From NCBI RefSeq assembly GCF_029889905.1, contig NZ_JARANZ010000001.1, forward strand, positions 248,001-312,000: a stretch of 64,000 nucleotides of DNA, written 5' to 3'. The DNA comes from Chromohalobacter sp. 11-W. GTDB lineage: Bacteria; Pseudomonadota; Gammaproteobacteria; Pseudomonadales; Halomonadaceae. A program made the translations under genes and the position numbers. The notes under the pieces were generated by a model that had not been told where the DNA came from, ran no database searches, and saw only the letters and a list, made by a program, of their open reading frames with translations. Below are positions 19,651 through 28,606 of this stretch, piece by piece. How positions within the stretch are numbered: position 1 is the stretch's first letter; every line of letters starts with the position of its first letter.

Positions 19651-21177
19651 ATGGAATCGCTATATGGACTGTTGGGTGGGTTCTCTGCCCTCGCCAACCC
19701 CGAAACGCTTCTCTATATGGTAGGCGGCTTCCTGATCGGCACTCTGTTCGGAGCTGTGCCGGGGCTGACGTCAGTGCTAGCCATCGCGTTGTTGCTCCCC
19801 CTTACCTACAGTCTCGATGTCACCACGGCATTGGTGGCATGCGCGAGTATCTTCATGGCGGGTATGTGCAGCGGCAGCATCACGGCGACGACGATCAATA
19901 TTCCTGGCGCGCCTGCGTCGATGATGACAGCGCTGGAAGGCTATCCGATGCAGCAGCGCGGCGAAGGTGCCAAGGCATTGGGCCATGCCGCTCTCGGGTC
20001 GATGATCGGTGGTTCCGTGGGCGCTCTGCTGTTGATGGTGTTGTCTCCCTTGGCTGCCGATGTCGCCTTGCTGATCCGTACGCCTGGGAAATTTTCCCTG
20101 ATTGCCTTTGCCCTCGTCGTGATTATCATCTCCCAGCGAGGATCGATCACGAAGGGAATGGTGGCCACTCTGCTCGGTGTGATGGTTGCCACCATTGGCA
20201 TCGATGTGGTGCAGCCGGTCGCGCGCTTCACCTTCGGTAGCAGCGTGCTGGTTCAAGGGATCGACATGATGCCGCTGATCATCGGCACGTTCGCCATCAG
20301 CGAGCTGCTGATTCAAGCTGATAGCCGCAGTGCTCGCACCGTAGACCCCAGCAAGCTGCAGGCCGCCAAGGTGCGCCGGCGTGACTTCATTCCACCGCTG
20401 TCGGAAGTCCGTGAAATCGGCATTCTGCGCTACCTGAAGAGCGCACTCATCGGTTACTCGGTCGGTATCCTGCCCGGCGCTGGCGGCTCGATGGCGGCTT
20501 TCGTCTCCTACGCAGAATCCATGCGTTCTTCGAAGCACCCGGAGCGCTATGGCAAAGGGCATCCTGAAGGCATTGCATCTGCCGAATGTGCCAACAATTC
20601 CATGTGTGGCGGTGCCTTCGTTCCCATGCTCACCTTCGGGATTCCTGGCGATCCAACGACGGCTATCGTTCTCGGCGTGCTGGTGATCAATGGCCTGCAG
20701 CCCGGGCCTCAGTTCATGACCCAGCAGCTCGACTTGATCGCTCCGATGTTTGCCGCGTTGTTCGTTAGTGCACTGATTCTGGTGCCTCTGACGCTCTTCC
20801 TGCTGGGGCCGTACTTTCTGAAGATCGTGTCGATTCGTCGCGACGTTCTTTACTCGAGCATCGCCGTGGTGGCACTGGTGGGTAGCTATGTCGCTACCTA
20901 CTCGACTTTCCAGATGGCCCTGGCGCTGGTGTTCGGCGTGCTGGCCTACTTCCTGCGCAAGCAGAAATATCCCACTGTCTGCCTGCTGCTGGGCTTCGTG
21001 CTTGGGCCAAGTCTTGAGGAATACTGCCGTCGTGCGCTCTCGATCAATGACGGCAGTCCAATGGTCTTCCTGACCAGTCCGGATAGCCTGTTTTTCATCG
21101 CCCTGACAGCGGTCTTCTTCTACTTCATGGTGATTCGCAAGCCTGGGGAAAAAACGCTCAACACGACGTCTGGCTAA
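19651..21177 (+). CDS. Tripartite tricarboxylate transporter large permease, TctA family
   Basis: Large TTT permease of 508 residues with about 12 membrane helices. It carries the duplicated TctA motifs: GTLFGAVPGLTSVLAIALLLPLT near the start and GILPGAGGSMAAFVSYAES with MLTFGIPGDPTTAIVLG in the second half. Two closely spaced starts exist (19645 and 19651); 19651 has the better distance to GGAG at 19638. A clear intrinsic terminator ends the operon at 21232. Relationship to the TctA at 174 is by family only; the two are quite different in sequence. Confidence 0.9.
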   Translation: MESLYGLLGGFSALANPETLLYMVGGFLIGTLFGAVPGLTSVLAIALLLPLTYSLDVTTALVACASIFMAGMCSGSITATTINIPGAPASMMTALEGYPMQQRGEGAKALGHAALGSMIGGSVGALLLMVLSPLAADVALLIRTPGKFSLIAFALVVIIISQRGSITKGMVATLLGVMVATIGIDVVQPVARFTFGSSVLVQGIDMMPLIIGTFAISELLIQADSRSARTVDPSKLQAAKVRRRDFIPPLSEVREIGILRYLKSALIGYSVGILPGAGGSMAAFVSYAESMRSSKHPERYGKGHPEGIASAECANNSMCGGAFVPMLTFGIPGDPTTAIVLGVLVINGLQPGPQFMTQQLDLIAPMFAALFVSALILVPLTLFLLGPYFLKIVSIRRDVLYSSIAVVALVGSYVATYSTFQMALALVFGVLAYFLRKQKYPTVCLLLGFVLGPSLEEYCRRALSINDGSPMVFLTSPDSLFFIALTAVFFYFMVIRKPGEKTLNTTSG

Positions 21178-21193
21178 GCCGCTGCCGGAGGGG

Positions 21194-21232
21194 AACGCCG
21201 CAATCGTGATTTCTGGCGATTGCGGCGTTTTT
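21194..21232 (+). terminator. Intrinsic terminator of the tctCBA operon
   Basis: AACGCCGCAATCG (21194-21206) pairs perfectly with CGATTGCGGCGTT (21217-21229), a 13-bp stem with a 10-nt loop, followed directly by TTT. Confidence 0.9.
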
Positions 21233-21435
21233 GTATGCGTCGTTCGCACTGGGGCGGCTGGCGGCAGCAGCTGGCGTTCAGGTTCGTGTCATTACCTCCA
21301 CCCCTCCACCGGTCAATGCCCGTCTCTTGAGTTGTCGTCGTAGGATGGGCCTTGCCACTTCTGCCCGATTGACCTTTCAACAGGCTTGACAGGGGGTGTT
21401 TAGACAAAAGTCTTTCTAGGCGCTCCGTATAGTGA

Positions 21436-21445
21436 ATACTAGTAT
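21436..21445. promoter_or_regulatory. Palindrome ahead of TRAP operon, possible GntR site
   Basis: ATACTAGTAT is a perfect 10-bp palindrome 65 bases before the dctP start and next to a -10-like TATAGT. FCD-type GntR regulators bind short AT-flanked palindromes of this general form, and such a regulator gene lies at the end of the same cluster. The link is inference. Confidence 0.35.
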
Positions 21446-21510
21446 ATCAGCTGGCTCCATAGAGAGCCTTCGATGCCAGCGCCTGTATCAGCTAACGGGG
21501 AGCACAACAA

Positions 21511-22515
21511 ATGACATACTCACTCTCAGCCATCATAGGCCGCACTCTGGTTGGTTCCGCATTGCTGGGAACGACCATGTTTGCCGGACATGTTTACGCA
21601 CAAAGCACGGCGACCATCAAGGTCGCGAGTTACTTCGCGGAAGATCATCCGCAAAACGTGGCTATCCGCGAAAAATTCAAACCGTATGTCGAAAGCCATT
21701 CCGGCATGCAGGTGAAGATCTACCCCAACAGCTCGCTCGGCGATGAGCGGCAATACACCAATGGCGTCAGAACCGGCAGCATCGAAATGGCGATTGCCGG
21801 CATGGGGCTGCAGACCGCCAAGCCGCAAATCGGATTTCCCGAGTGGCCCTTCCTGTTCGAAGACTATGATCAAGCGCAGTCGATGCTGAATGGCCCTGTC
21901 GGCGAGAAGATCGATCCCTATTTCCGTGAGCTGGGTGTAGAACCCCTGGCGTGGACGGCGAATGGGTTCCGGGTTTTCTCGAGCAAGGAAAAAATCGACA
22001 GCATGGACGATTTCGATGGCTTCAAATTGAGAATGCCTAATTTGGAGCTGTACGTGAAAGTGGGGCAGGCATTAGGCGCCAATGTGCAAACCATGGGGAT
22101 GTCAGAAGTCTACCCGGCGCTCGAACAGGGGGTGATCGACGGGCAGGATAACCCTCTCGCCACGCTTTATCGCTCGGGTTGGTACGAGGTGCAGAACAAC
22201 GTGCTGGAAAGTCGGCATATGTTTAGCCCCAACGTGTACCTGATGAACCAACAGTTTTACGACAATCTGAGCGATGACGAGAAAGACGTCATCCAGGAAG
22301 CCTCTCGTCAATCCATGGAGATGGAGTGGCAGCTGATGCGCGAATCCGCCTCTGAGATCAAGAAGGATCTCGAGAAGGCTGGCCTGGAAGTGACGGAGCC
22401 GAGCCAAGAACTTCACGATGAAATGGTGAAAGCCGTTCAGCCGATCTATGACGACTTTTACAGTCAGTACGACTGGGCTGAAGACATGGTGAACATGGTA
22501 CGTGAAGGCTCCTGA
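21511..22515 (+). CDS. TRAP transporter solute receptor, DctP family
   Basis: Periplasmic binding protein of a TRAP dicarboxylate-type transporter, 334 residues. A signal peptide covers about residues 1-30 and ends in GHVYAQS. The mature protein has the DctP features IKVASYFAEDHPQN, IYPNSSLGDERQYTNGVRTGSIEMA, the conserved arginine stretch FKLRMPNLELYVKVGQALGA, and YPALEQGVIDGQDNPL. The ribosome site is modest. The small and large permease genes follow, then an FMN 2-hydroxyacid dehydrogenase, so a 2-hydroxycarboxylate is a reasonable ligand. Confidence 0.9.
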   Translation: MTYSLSAIIGRTLVGSALLGTTMFAGHVYAQSTATIKVASYFAEDHPQNVAIREKFKPYVESHSGMQVKIYPNSSLGDERQYTNGVRTGSIEMAIAGMGLQTAKPQIGFPEWPFLFEDYDQAQSMLNGPVGEKIDPYFRELGVEPLAWTANGFRVFSSKEKIDSMDDFDGFKLRMPNLELYVKVGQALGANVQTMGMSEVYPALEQGVIDGQDNPLATLYRSGWYEVQNNVLESRHMFSPNVYLMNQQFYDNLSDDEKDVIQEASRQSMEMEWQLMRESASEIKKDLEKAGLEVTEPSQELHDEMVKAVQPIYDDFYSQYDWAEDMVNMVREGS

Positions 22516-22587
22516 GGTGCGTCATACGCATGCCATGCGAACTCCAGGAGTTCGCATGGCGATACCGAGTGGACAAGAGGTGGTTTC

Positions 22588-23106
22588 ATGTCGATGACGA
22601 CCTTATTCGGTTTCTTGAAAACATCCATCAGGCTGGCCATTGCCGTGGCCCTGGTGCTCATGGTGGGGTTCGTCTTTACCAATGTCGTGCTCCGCTATGC
22701 CTTCGACAGCGGGTTGACATGGTCCAGTGAGGTGGCGCGATACCTCTTCGTATGGGTCGTGTTCCTGGGCTCCATCCTTGCGGTGGTGGAACATAGCCAC
22801 CTGGGCGTAGATATCCTGGTGCGCCACATTCCCGGCTGGCTTCAGAAGCTGTTTTTCCTGCTGACGACGGCCCTGACCGTGGCGGTGATGACCCTCGTGG
22901 TCAAAGGGCTTCTGGTCCTGATCGAGCTGAACGTGGGGATTACCGGGCCCGCCACCGATATTCCCATCAACAATTACTATTATGCTGGCATGATCGCGGC
23001 CATTCTGATGTCCGCAGTGATGGCGTACCAGGCGTTGAGCTTTGTCCTGACCGGCCGCAATGGCCCCACATGGGCATACGATCATGACCAGGAGTCGGTG
23101 TCATGA
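22588..23106 (+). CDS. TRAP transporter small permease, DctQ family
   Basis: Four-helix membrane protein of 172 residues. The DctQ pattern is clear: helix 1 LAIAVALVLMVGFVFTNVVLRYAF, then WSSEVARYLFVWVVFLGSILAV (the conserved E-x-x-R-x-L segment) followed by two more helices. The gene overlaps the DctM gene by four bases, as is usual. A good ribosome site (AGAGGTGG) precedes ATG 22588. Confidence 0.88.
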   Translation: MSMTTLFGFLKTSIRLAIAVALVLMVGFVFTNVVLRYAFDSGLTWSSEVARYLFVWVVFLGSILAVVEHSHLGVDILVRHIPGWLQKLFFLLTTALTVAVMTLVVKGLLVLIELNVGITGPATDIPINNYYYAGMIAAILMSAVMAYQALSFVLTGRNGPTWAYDHDQESVS

Positions 23107-24383
23107 TGGTCGTCGTCTTCCTCGCCGTGCTGTTCTCGTTGATGTTGATCGGCATGCCGATCGCCTTCGCCATGCTTAGCTCCGCCGTGGTGATGATGTG
23201 GACCCAAGACATGTTCAATGTCACGACCCTGGCTGAGCACTTCATCACCGGGGCTAACAGCTTTGCCTTGATGGCCATTCCCTTTTTCATCCTGACCGGC
23301 GAGATCATGAATGCAGGGGGCGTTTCCAAGCGCATCGTCGACTTTGCCTCGTCACTGGTGGGCCATGTGAAAGGCGGCCTGGGCTATGTCGCCATCGTGG
23401 CAGGCGTTATCTTTGCCGGGTTATCCGGCTCCGCCGTTGCCGATACCGCGGCGCTGGGCTCGATCCTCATTCCCATGATGGTGGCGCAAGGCTACGAGAA
23501 GAAGCGCTCGACTGCGCTGGTGGCATCCGTCGGCATCGTGGGCACCGTGATTCCGCCGAGCATCCCCTTGATTCTTTACGGGGTCGTGGGCGGTGTCTCG
23601 ATTACCGGGTTGTTCATGGGCGGCATCGTGCCCGGGATCATCATGGCGATCGGCATGACGTTCACCTGGTGGCTGGTCGCGCGCAAAGCTGATACCAAGC
23701 GGCTCGAGCGTGCAAGCTGGCAAGCGCGGCTTCACAGCTTCAAGCGTGCCTTCTGGGCCTTGCTGCTGCCCCTGATCATCATCGTCGGACTGCGTGGCGG
23801 CGTGTTCACGCCGACAGAAGCGGGCGTGGTCGCCGCGGTATACGCGCTGTTGATCAGCCTCTGCTATCGAGAAATTCGCCTGACACAGCTTTTCGATGTG
23901 CTCACCAATACCGCCAAGACGACGGCCATCGTGATGTTGATTGCCTCGGCGGCCATTGTCACGGCATATGCGATCACGGTAGCGCAAGTTCCCACCCAGA
24001 TCGCGGCAGGGCTCACGAGCATTACCGACAGCCCGACACTGATGCTCTTGATCATCATGGTCATACTGCTGCTATTCGGCTGCGTGATGGACATGACGCC
24101 CGCCGTGCTGATTTTCGCTCCCGTGCTTATCCCGGTGGTCGAGCAGCTTGGTATCGACCCCATCTACTTCGGTGTGGTGATGATCATTAACCTCTCCATC
24201 GGTTTGATCACACCGCCGATAGGCACAGTGCTCTATGTGGGATGCAGCATCAGCCGAATCAGTATCATCGACATTTCGCGTGGCATATGGCCGATGCTGT
24301 TGATGTACGTGGCGATCCTGTTTGCACTGATTCTCTTCCCTGAGATCGTGACCTATCCCTTAAGTATTCTGCACAACGGTTGA
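23103..24383 (+). CDS. TRAP transporter large permease, DctM family
   Basis: Large TRAP membrane subunit of 426 residues with about 12 helices. Family signatures are IPFFILTGEIMNAGGVSKRIVDFASSLVGH, the conserved VIFAGLSGSAVADTAALGSILIPMM, IPPSIPLILYGVV in the first half and LITPPIGTVLYVG in the second. Translation is coupled to dctQ. A dehydrogenase gene begins 14 bases after its stop, so transport and oxidation are probably made from one mRNA. Confidence 0.93.
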   Translation: MMVVVFLAVLFSLMLIGMPIAFAMLSSAVVMMWTQDMFNVTTLAEHFITGANSFALMAIPFFILTGEIMNAGGVSKRIVDFASSLVGHVKGGLGYVAIVAGVIFAGLSGSAVADTAALGSILIPMMVAQGYEKKRSTALVASVGIVGTVIPPSIPLILYGVVGGVSITGLFMGGIVPGIIMAIGMTFTWWLVARKADTKRLERASWQARLHSFKRAFWALLLPLIIIVGLRGGVFTPTEAGVVAAVYALLISLCYREIRLTQLFDVLTNTAKTTAIVMLIASAAIVTAYAITVAQVPTQIAAGLTSITDSPTLMLLIIMVILLLFGCVMDMTPAVLIFAPVLIPVVEQLGIDPIYFGVVMIINLSIGLITPPIGTVLYVGCSISRISIIDISRGIWPMLLMYVAILFALILFPEIVTYPLSILHNG

Positions 24384-24397
24384 ATGATGGAGCTGAC

Positions 24398-25597
24398 ATG
24401 AAAAGAAGCATGCCGCGTAGACGGCGCTACGATCAGGCACTGAGCATCGCGGAGCTTGCTGAGATTGCACGCCGACGGCTTCCGAACTTCGTCTATGAAT
24501 ACATTCATGGTGGCGCCGACGACGAAGTCAGCCTGCTCAACAATCGGGCCGTCTTCAGCCGCTACCGGTTTACGCCCAAGACGCTGACCGATGTCAGTCA
24601 GCGGGATCTCGGCCGAGACCTGCTGGGCCACCGGGTGAGCATGCCGGTCGTGATAGGGCCGACGGGGTTCAATGGCATGGTCACCCAAGATGGGGACTCC
24701 AAGTTGGCCCGCGCAGCGGCGGACCGGGGGATTCCGTTCACGCTGAGCAATGCCTCGACCGAACCGCTGGAGGAGATCGCCAAGATCCCCGATGGACGGC
24801 CATGGATGCAGATCTACTTCTATCGCGACCATGATTACGTTGAGAAGCTAGTCAATCGCTGTCGTGAATCGGGTTACGACACCATCGTCGTGACGACGGA
24901 CAGCGCCATTTACGGCAACCGGGAGTGGGACACGCGTAATTACGCGCGCCCCTTCGTGCTCAACTGGCGCAACAAGTTGCATGTGTTGAGCAGGCCCCGC
25001 TGGATGAAGGATGTGCTGTATCCGCATGGCGTGCCGACCTTCAAGAACCTGGGGGACCTCCTGCCGCCCGAGGATTCCTCCGTGCAGGGCGCAGCCGCCG
25101 AGATAGGCAAGCACTTGATGCCCTCCCTGAACTGGGAGGACATTCGCTGGCTGCGGGACAACTGGTCCGGCAACCTGCTGATCAAGGGCATCCTGTCGGT
25201 GGAAGAAGCCCGCACGGCGGTGGAATACGGTATTGACGGCATCGTGCTGTCTAACCATGGCGGGCGCCAACTGGACAGCTCCGTCTCGCCGATGGAGATC
25301 CTCCCCGAGGTCAGGGCCGCCGTCGGCGACGCACTCACCATCTTGCTGGACGGTGGCTTCAGGCGCGGCAGCGACATTCTCAAGGCGGTGCTTCTGGGGG
25401 CGGATGCGGTGCTGCTCGGCCGCACGACCCTCTACGGGCTCGGCGCAGGCGGCCAGGCGGGCGTCGATCATGCGCTTGGCTTACTTTACAAGGAGATGGA
25501 TCGCACCCTGGGGCTTCTCGGGTGCAGCAACCTGCAGGAGCTCGACCGCTCCTTGATACGCAATGCGTGCGCGCCGCAAACGGTTAGCCCCGCCTAG
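24398..25597 (+). CDS. FMN-dependent 2-hydroxyacid dehydrogenase (LldD / glycolate oxidase family)
   Basis: FMN enzyme of 399 residues that oxidises an (S)-2-hydroxy acid to the 2-oxo acid, passing electrons to quinone, cytochrome or oxygen depending on subgroup. Visible are the N-terminal FVYEYIHGGADDEVSLLNN, the flavin-binding VMPVVIGPTGFNGMV, LSNASTEPLEEIAKI, the active-site signature LSNHGGRQLD with the catalytic histidine, and the phosphate-binding LLDGGFRRGSDILKA. ATG 24398 has GGAG at good distance. Lactate, glycolate and mandelate are all used by relatives. The TRAP genes upstream probably import its substrate and the GntR gene downstream probably controls it. Confidence 0.9.
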   Translation: MKRSMPRRRRYDQALSIAELAEIARRRLPNFVYEYIHGGADDEVSLLNNRAVFSRYRFTPKTLTDVSQRDLGRDLLGHRVSMPVVIGPTGFNGMVTQDGDSKLARAAADRGIPFTLSNASTEPLEEIAKIPDGRPWMQIYFYRDHDYVEKLVNRCRESGYDTIVVTTDSAIYGNREWDTRNYARPFVLNWRNKLHVLSRPRWMKDVLYPHGVPTFKNLGDLLPPEDSSVQGAAAEIGKHLMPSLNWEDIRWLRDNWSGNLLIKGILSVEEARTAVEYGIDGIVLSNHGGRQLDSSVSPMEILPEVRAAVGDALTILLDGGFRRGSDILKAVLLGADAVLLGRTTLYGLGAGGQAGVDHALGLLYKEMDRTLGLLGCSNLQELDRSLIRNACAPQTVSPA

Positions 25598-25660
25598 GGC
25601 GGCAGGGTAGGATGGGCGGTAACAGAGCGTAATCTGCCGCGTCAGCCAGGAGCCAAAAGC

Positions 25661-26329
25661 ATGATGAAAGGGGTGCAGGAACGGTCGTCGAGTGATCGTG
25701 CCTATAGCGATATACGCGACAAGATCATCACCACCGTACTGAAACCCGGTGAAAGGATTCATGAAAAAGCGCTGTCGGAAGAGTTCGGCATCAGCCGCAC
25801 GCCGATTCGTGAAGCCCTGATGCGACTGCGCTACGACGGCTTCGTCGATATCTTCGCCCAGCGCGGCACCTTCGTGACGCCCATTCGCCTCGATGTCATC
25901 AAGGCGGCCCACTACACGCGCTCGGTGCTGGAATGCGCCCTGATACGCGATGCCGCCATGCAGTGCAGCGACCGCGATGCTCGAGATCTGTACGACAACC
26001 TCGAGCATCAGCGGCTCGTGTATCGGCAAGGGCAGTACTACAAGATCGAAACCCTCGACGAAGAGCTTCATCAGAAGATTGCCGACATCGCTGGGCAACC
26101 CTCAGTCTGGCAAATCATTTACCACGTTCAGCTGCATATCAACCGAGTGCGGATGCTGTTTCTCAACGAACAGCGCGTGCCCGCCATCGTCGAGGAACAC
26201 ACGCGGATCATCGACGCCATCGCCAACCGCGATCCTGACGCTGCGGAAAGCGCCATGAAAGCGCATTTGCAGTACATGGACGAGAACATCCAGAAACTCG
26301 CCGAAAGCTACTCGGAATATCTGTCTTGA
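25661..26329 (+). CDS. GntR-family regulator, FCD subgroup
   Basis: DNA-binding regulator of 222 residues. The winged helix-turn-helix covers about residues 8-75 (AYSDIRDKIITTVLKPGERIHEKALSEEFGISRTPIREALMRL) and the C-terminal FCD ligand domain follows, with the metal-site-type histidines in ELHQKIADIAG and the AMKAHLQYMDENI end. It lies 63 bases after the dehydrogenase, on the same strand. Regulators of this group commonly sense organic acids, so it probably controls the TRAP/dehydrogenase genes in response to their substrate. Confidence 0.9.
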   Translation: MMKGVQERSSSDRAYSDIRDKIITTVLKPGERIHEKALSEEFGISRTPIREALMRLRYDGFVDIFAQRGTFVTPIRLDVIKAAHYTRSVLECALIRDAAMQCSDRDARDLYDNLEHQRLVYRQGQYYKIETLDEELHQKIADIAGQPSVWQIIYHVQLHINRVRMLFLNEQRVPAIVEEHTRIIDAIANRDPDAAESAMKAHLQYMDENIQKLAESYSEYLS

Positions 26330-26445
26330 GGGGGGAGGGCCTGGGCTCATCATCGAGCGAGGGCGGACCGTAGACCTCCCCGTTACCGTGCCTGCCTGTG
26401 TATGATGTTGCCCACCAATGAGCATCAAGCACGCGGGGAAGCACC

Positions 26446-28425
26446 TTGAATACGGAGAGTCATTCTCAGTTGGCCGCCTTCATCTGGTCCGTGGCGGACC
26501 TACTGCGCGGCGACTTCAAGCAGTCCCAGTACGGCCGCATTATCCTGCCGTTTACGCTGTTACGGCGCCTGGAGTGCGTTCTGGAGCCCACCAAGGCTGA
26601 AGTGCTGAGCGCCGCTCATGAGTACCAGTTTAAGTCCGACGCCGTTCGCGAGAAGGTGATGCTACGGGTGGCCGAACAACCCTTCTTCAACGCATCACCG
26701 CTGAGCTTGGGCACGCTGTCCGATACCCAAACGGCCGATGACCTGCTGAACTATGTGCGGTCGTTCAGTCAGGATGCACGGGAAATCTTCGAGCACTTCG
26801 AGTTCGAGAGCTTCGTCCAGCAACTGACGGCCAATAACCTGCTCTATCAGGTGGTGCAGCGATTCGCTTCTATCGACATGAGCCCCAAAAGCTTATCGAA
26901 TTACGGCATGGGGCTGGTGTTCGAGGAGCTGATTCGTAAGTTCGCCGAAAGCTCCAACGAGACGGCGGGGGAACACTTCACGCCACGTGATATCGTTCAC
27001 CTTACTACCTCTCTGGTCCTCACCGGCCAAGACGAAAAGCTCAAGGGGGGCGGCATCGCCACCGTCTATGATCCGACGGCGGGTACAGGCGGTTTTCTTT
27101 CCGAGAGCGACGAGTACATGCAGCAGGTCAGCGGGGGGATGAGCGTTTCACCGCATGGACAGGAGCTCAACCCTGAGTCCTACGCGATCTGCAAGGCTGA
27201 CATGCTGATCAAGGGTCAGGAAGTCAATCAGATCAAGCTGGGCAATACGCTTTCCAATGATCAACTGGCCGGTGAACGTTTCGACTTCATGCTCTCCAAC
27301 CCGCCGTTCGGGGTGGAGTGGAAGAAGGTACAGAAGGTGATCACCGACGAGCACAAGCACAAGGGCTACGATGGCCGCTTTGGTCCTGGCTTGCCGCGCG
27401 TTTCGGATGGTTCGCTGCTGTTCTTGATGCACTTGGTGAGCAAGATGCGCCCCCGGCAGGAAGGCGGCTCACGCATCGGCATCATCTTAAACGGCTCGCC
27501 GCTGTTCACTGGCGGCGCCGGCAGCGGCGAATCCGAAATTCGTCGCTACCTACTGCAGCATGATCTGGTGGAAGCCATCGTCGGTCTGCCCACGGACATG
27601 TTCTACAACACCGGCATCGCCACCTACGTATGGATTCTCTCTAACAATAAGTCCGCCGAGCGCCGGGGCCAGGTACAACTGATCGATGCCACCGGTCGCG
27701 CCAGCAAGATGCGCAAGTCTCTGGGCAGCAAGCGCCAGTTCGTCGCCGACCGAGATATCGAGGAGATCGTACGGCTCTACGGCGCCTTTCAGGAAAGCGA
27801 GGAGAGCAAGCTGTTCCCGGTCGAGGCCTTCGGCTACCGCCGCATCACGGTGGAGCGCCCGTTGCGCCTCAACTTCCAGGCTAGCCCCGAGCGCCTGGCC
27901 CGACTCGATGACGAGAAGGCCATCCAGAAACTCGACGTGGGAGAGCGCGAAGCGCTCAAGGGTGCCTGCGCGACTTTCGACCCTGAGCAGGTCTATACCA
28001 ACCGCGACGCCTTCACCCAGGCACTGAAAGCCGCCTTGGCGGAAGCCGGGTTGAAGGTCGGCGCGCCGGTACAAAAGGCCATTCTCAACGCCCTCTCCGA
28101 GCGCGATCTAGAGGCGGATATCTGCCTGGACAAGAAGGGCAATCCGGAGCCCGACACCGGCCTGCGCGATAACGAGAACGTGCCGCTGGATGAGTCGGTG
28201 TTCGACTACTTCGAGCGCGAGGTGAAGCCCCACGTCTCCGACGCCTGGATCGACGAGGAGAAGCGCGACCCGCTGGATGGCCGCATCGGCATCGTCGGCT
28301 TCGAGATTCCCTTCAACCGGCATTTCTACCAGTTCACGCCGCCGCGTCCGCTGGAAGAGATCGACGCCGACCTCAAGGCCTGCACCGACCGGATCAAGCA
28401 GATGATCGAGGATCTGTCGGCATGA
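26446..28425 (+). CDS. hsdM: Type I restriction-modification methyltransferase subunit HsdM
   Basis: N6-adenine methyltransferase subunit of a type I restriction system, 659 residues. The N-terminal helical domain ([37 protein letters not shown]) is followed by the SAM-binding motif DPTAGTGGF at residues 209-217 and the catalytic NPPF at 285-288. The start is TTG 26446, preceded by GGGGAA; this gives the family's usual N-terminus. The long C-terminal region (from about residue 480) is rich in charged helices. It overlaps a small frame at its 3' end and lies upstream of hsdS. Confidence 0.95.
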   Translation: MNTESHSQLAAFIWSVADLLRGDFKQSQYGRIILPFTLLRRLECVLEPTKAEVLSAAHEYQFKSDAVREKVMLRVAEQPFFNASPLSLGTLSDTQTADDLLNYVRSFSQDAREIFEHFEFESFVQQLTANNLLYQVVQRFASIDMSPKSLSNYGMGLVFEELIRKFAESSNETAGEHFTPRDIVHLTTSLVLTGQDEKLKGGGIATVYDPTAGTGGFLSESDEYMQQVSGGMSVSPHGQELNPESYAICKADMLIKGQEVNQIKLGNTLSNDQLAGERFDFMLSNPPFGVEWKKVQKVITDEHKHKGYDGRFGPGLPRVSDGSLLFLMHLVSKMRPRQEGGSRIGIILNGSPLFTGGAGSGESEIRRYLLQHDLVEAIVGLPTDMFYNTGIATYVWILSNNKSAERRGQVQLIDATGRASKMRKSLGSKRQFVADRDIEEIVRLYGAFQESEESKLFPVEAFGYRRITVERPLRLNFQASPERLARLDDEKAIQKLDVGEREALKGACATFDPEQVYTNRDAFTQALKAALAEAGLKVGAPVQKAILNALSERDLEADICLDKKGNPEPDTGLRDNENVPLDESVFDYFEREVKPHVSDAWIDEEKRDPLDGRIGIVGFEIPFNRHFYQFTPPRPLEEIDADLKACTDRIKQMIEDLSA

Positions 28426-28604
28426 GTAGTTATAGTCACTTGAATAGTGCGTTGACAGTCAGGCTTCGTCGCTACAGCATGATGGACGACATACCCGCCA
28501 TGCCTCTCATCGATGCACACTTTGGCGGTTTTTTTGTGTCTGGCAGCGGGCCAACTGGTTCTCACTTGAAGGAAGCAGGCGAAAATCAAGTGGAGGAAGT
28601 GTAG
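28422..28604 (+). CDS. Possible small protein between hsdM and hsdS
   Basis: A 60-codon frame starts in an ATGA overlap with the hsdM stop and ends two bases before the hsdS start, a tight fit that suggests real translation coupling. The product ([20 protein letters not shown] at the start) shows no known domain to me. It may instead be a spacer that only carries the hsdS ribosome site (GGAGG near 28592). Uncertain. Confidence 0.35.
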   Translation: MSSYSHLNSALTVRLRRYSMMDDIPAMPLIDAHFGGFFVSGSGPTGSHLKEAGENQVEEV

Positions 28605-28606
28605 GC

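Larger units (their letters stand above)
21178..21510. other. Intergenic region between TTT and TRAP operons
   Basis: Holds the terminator at 21194-21232 and, before the TRAP operon, a TTGACA (21386-21391) without an ideal -10 partner, a TATAGT at 21428-21433 and the palindrome at 21436-21445. No gene seen. Confidence 0.5.
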
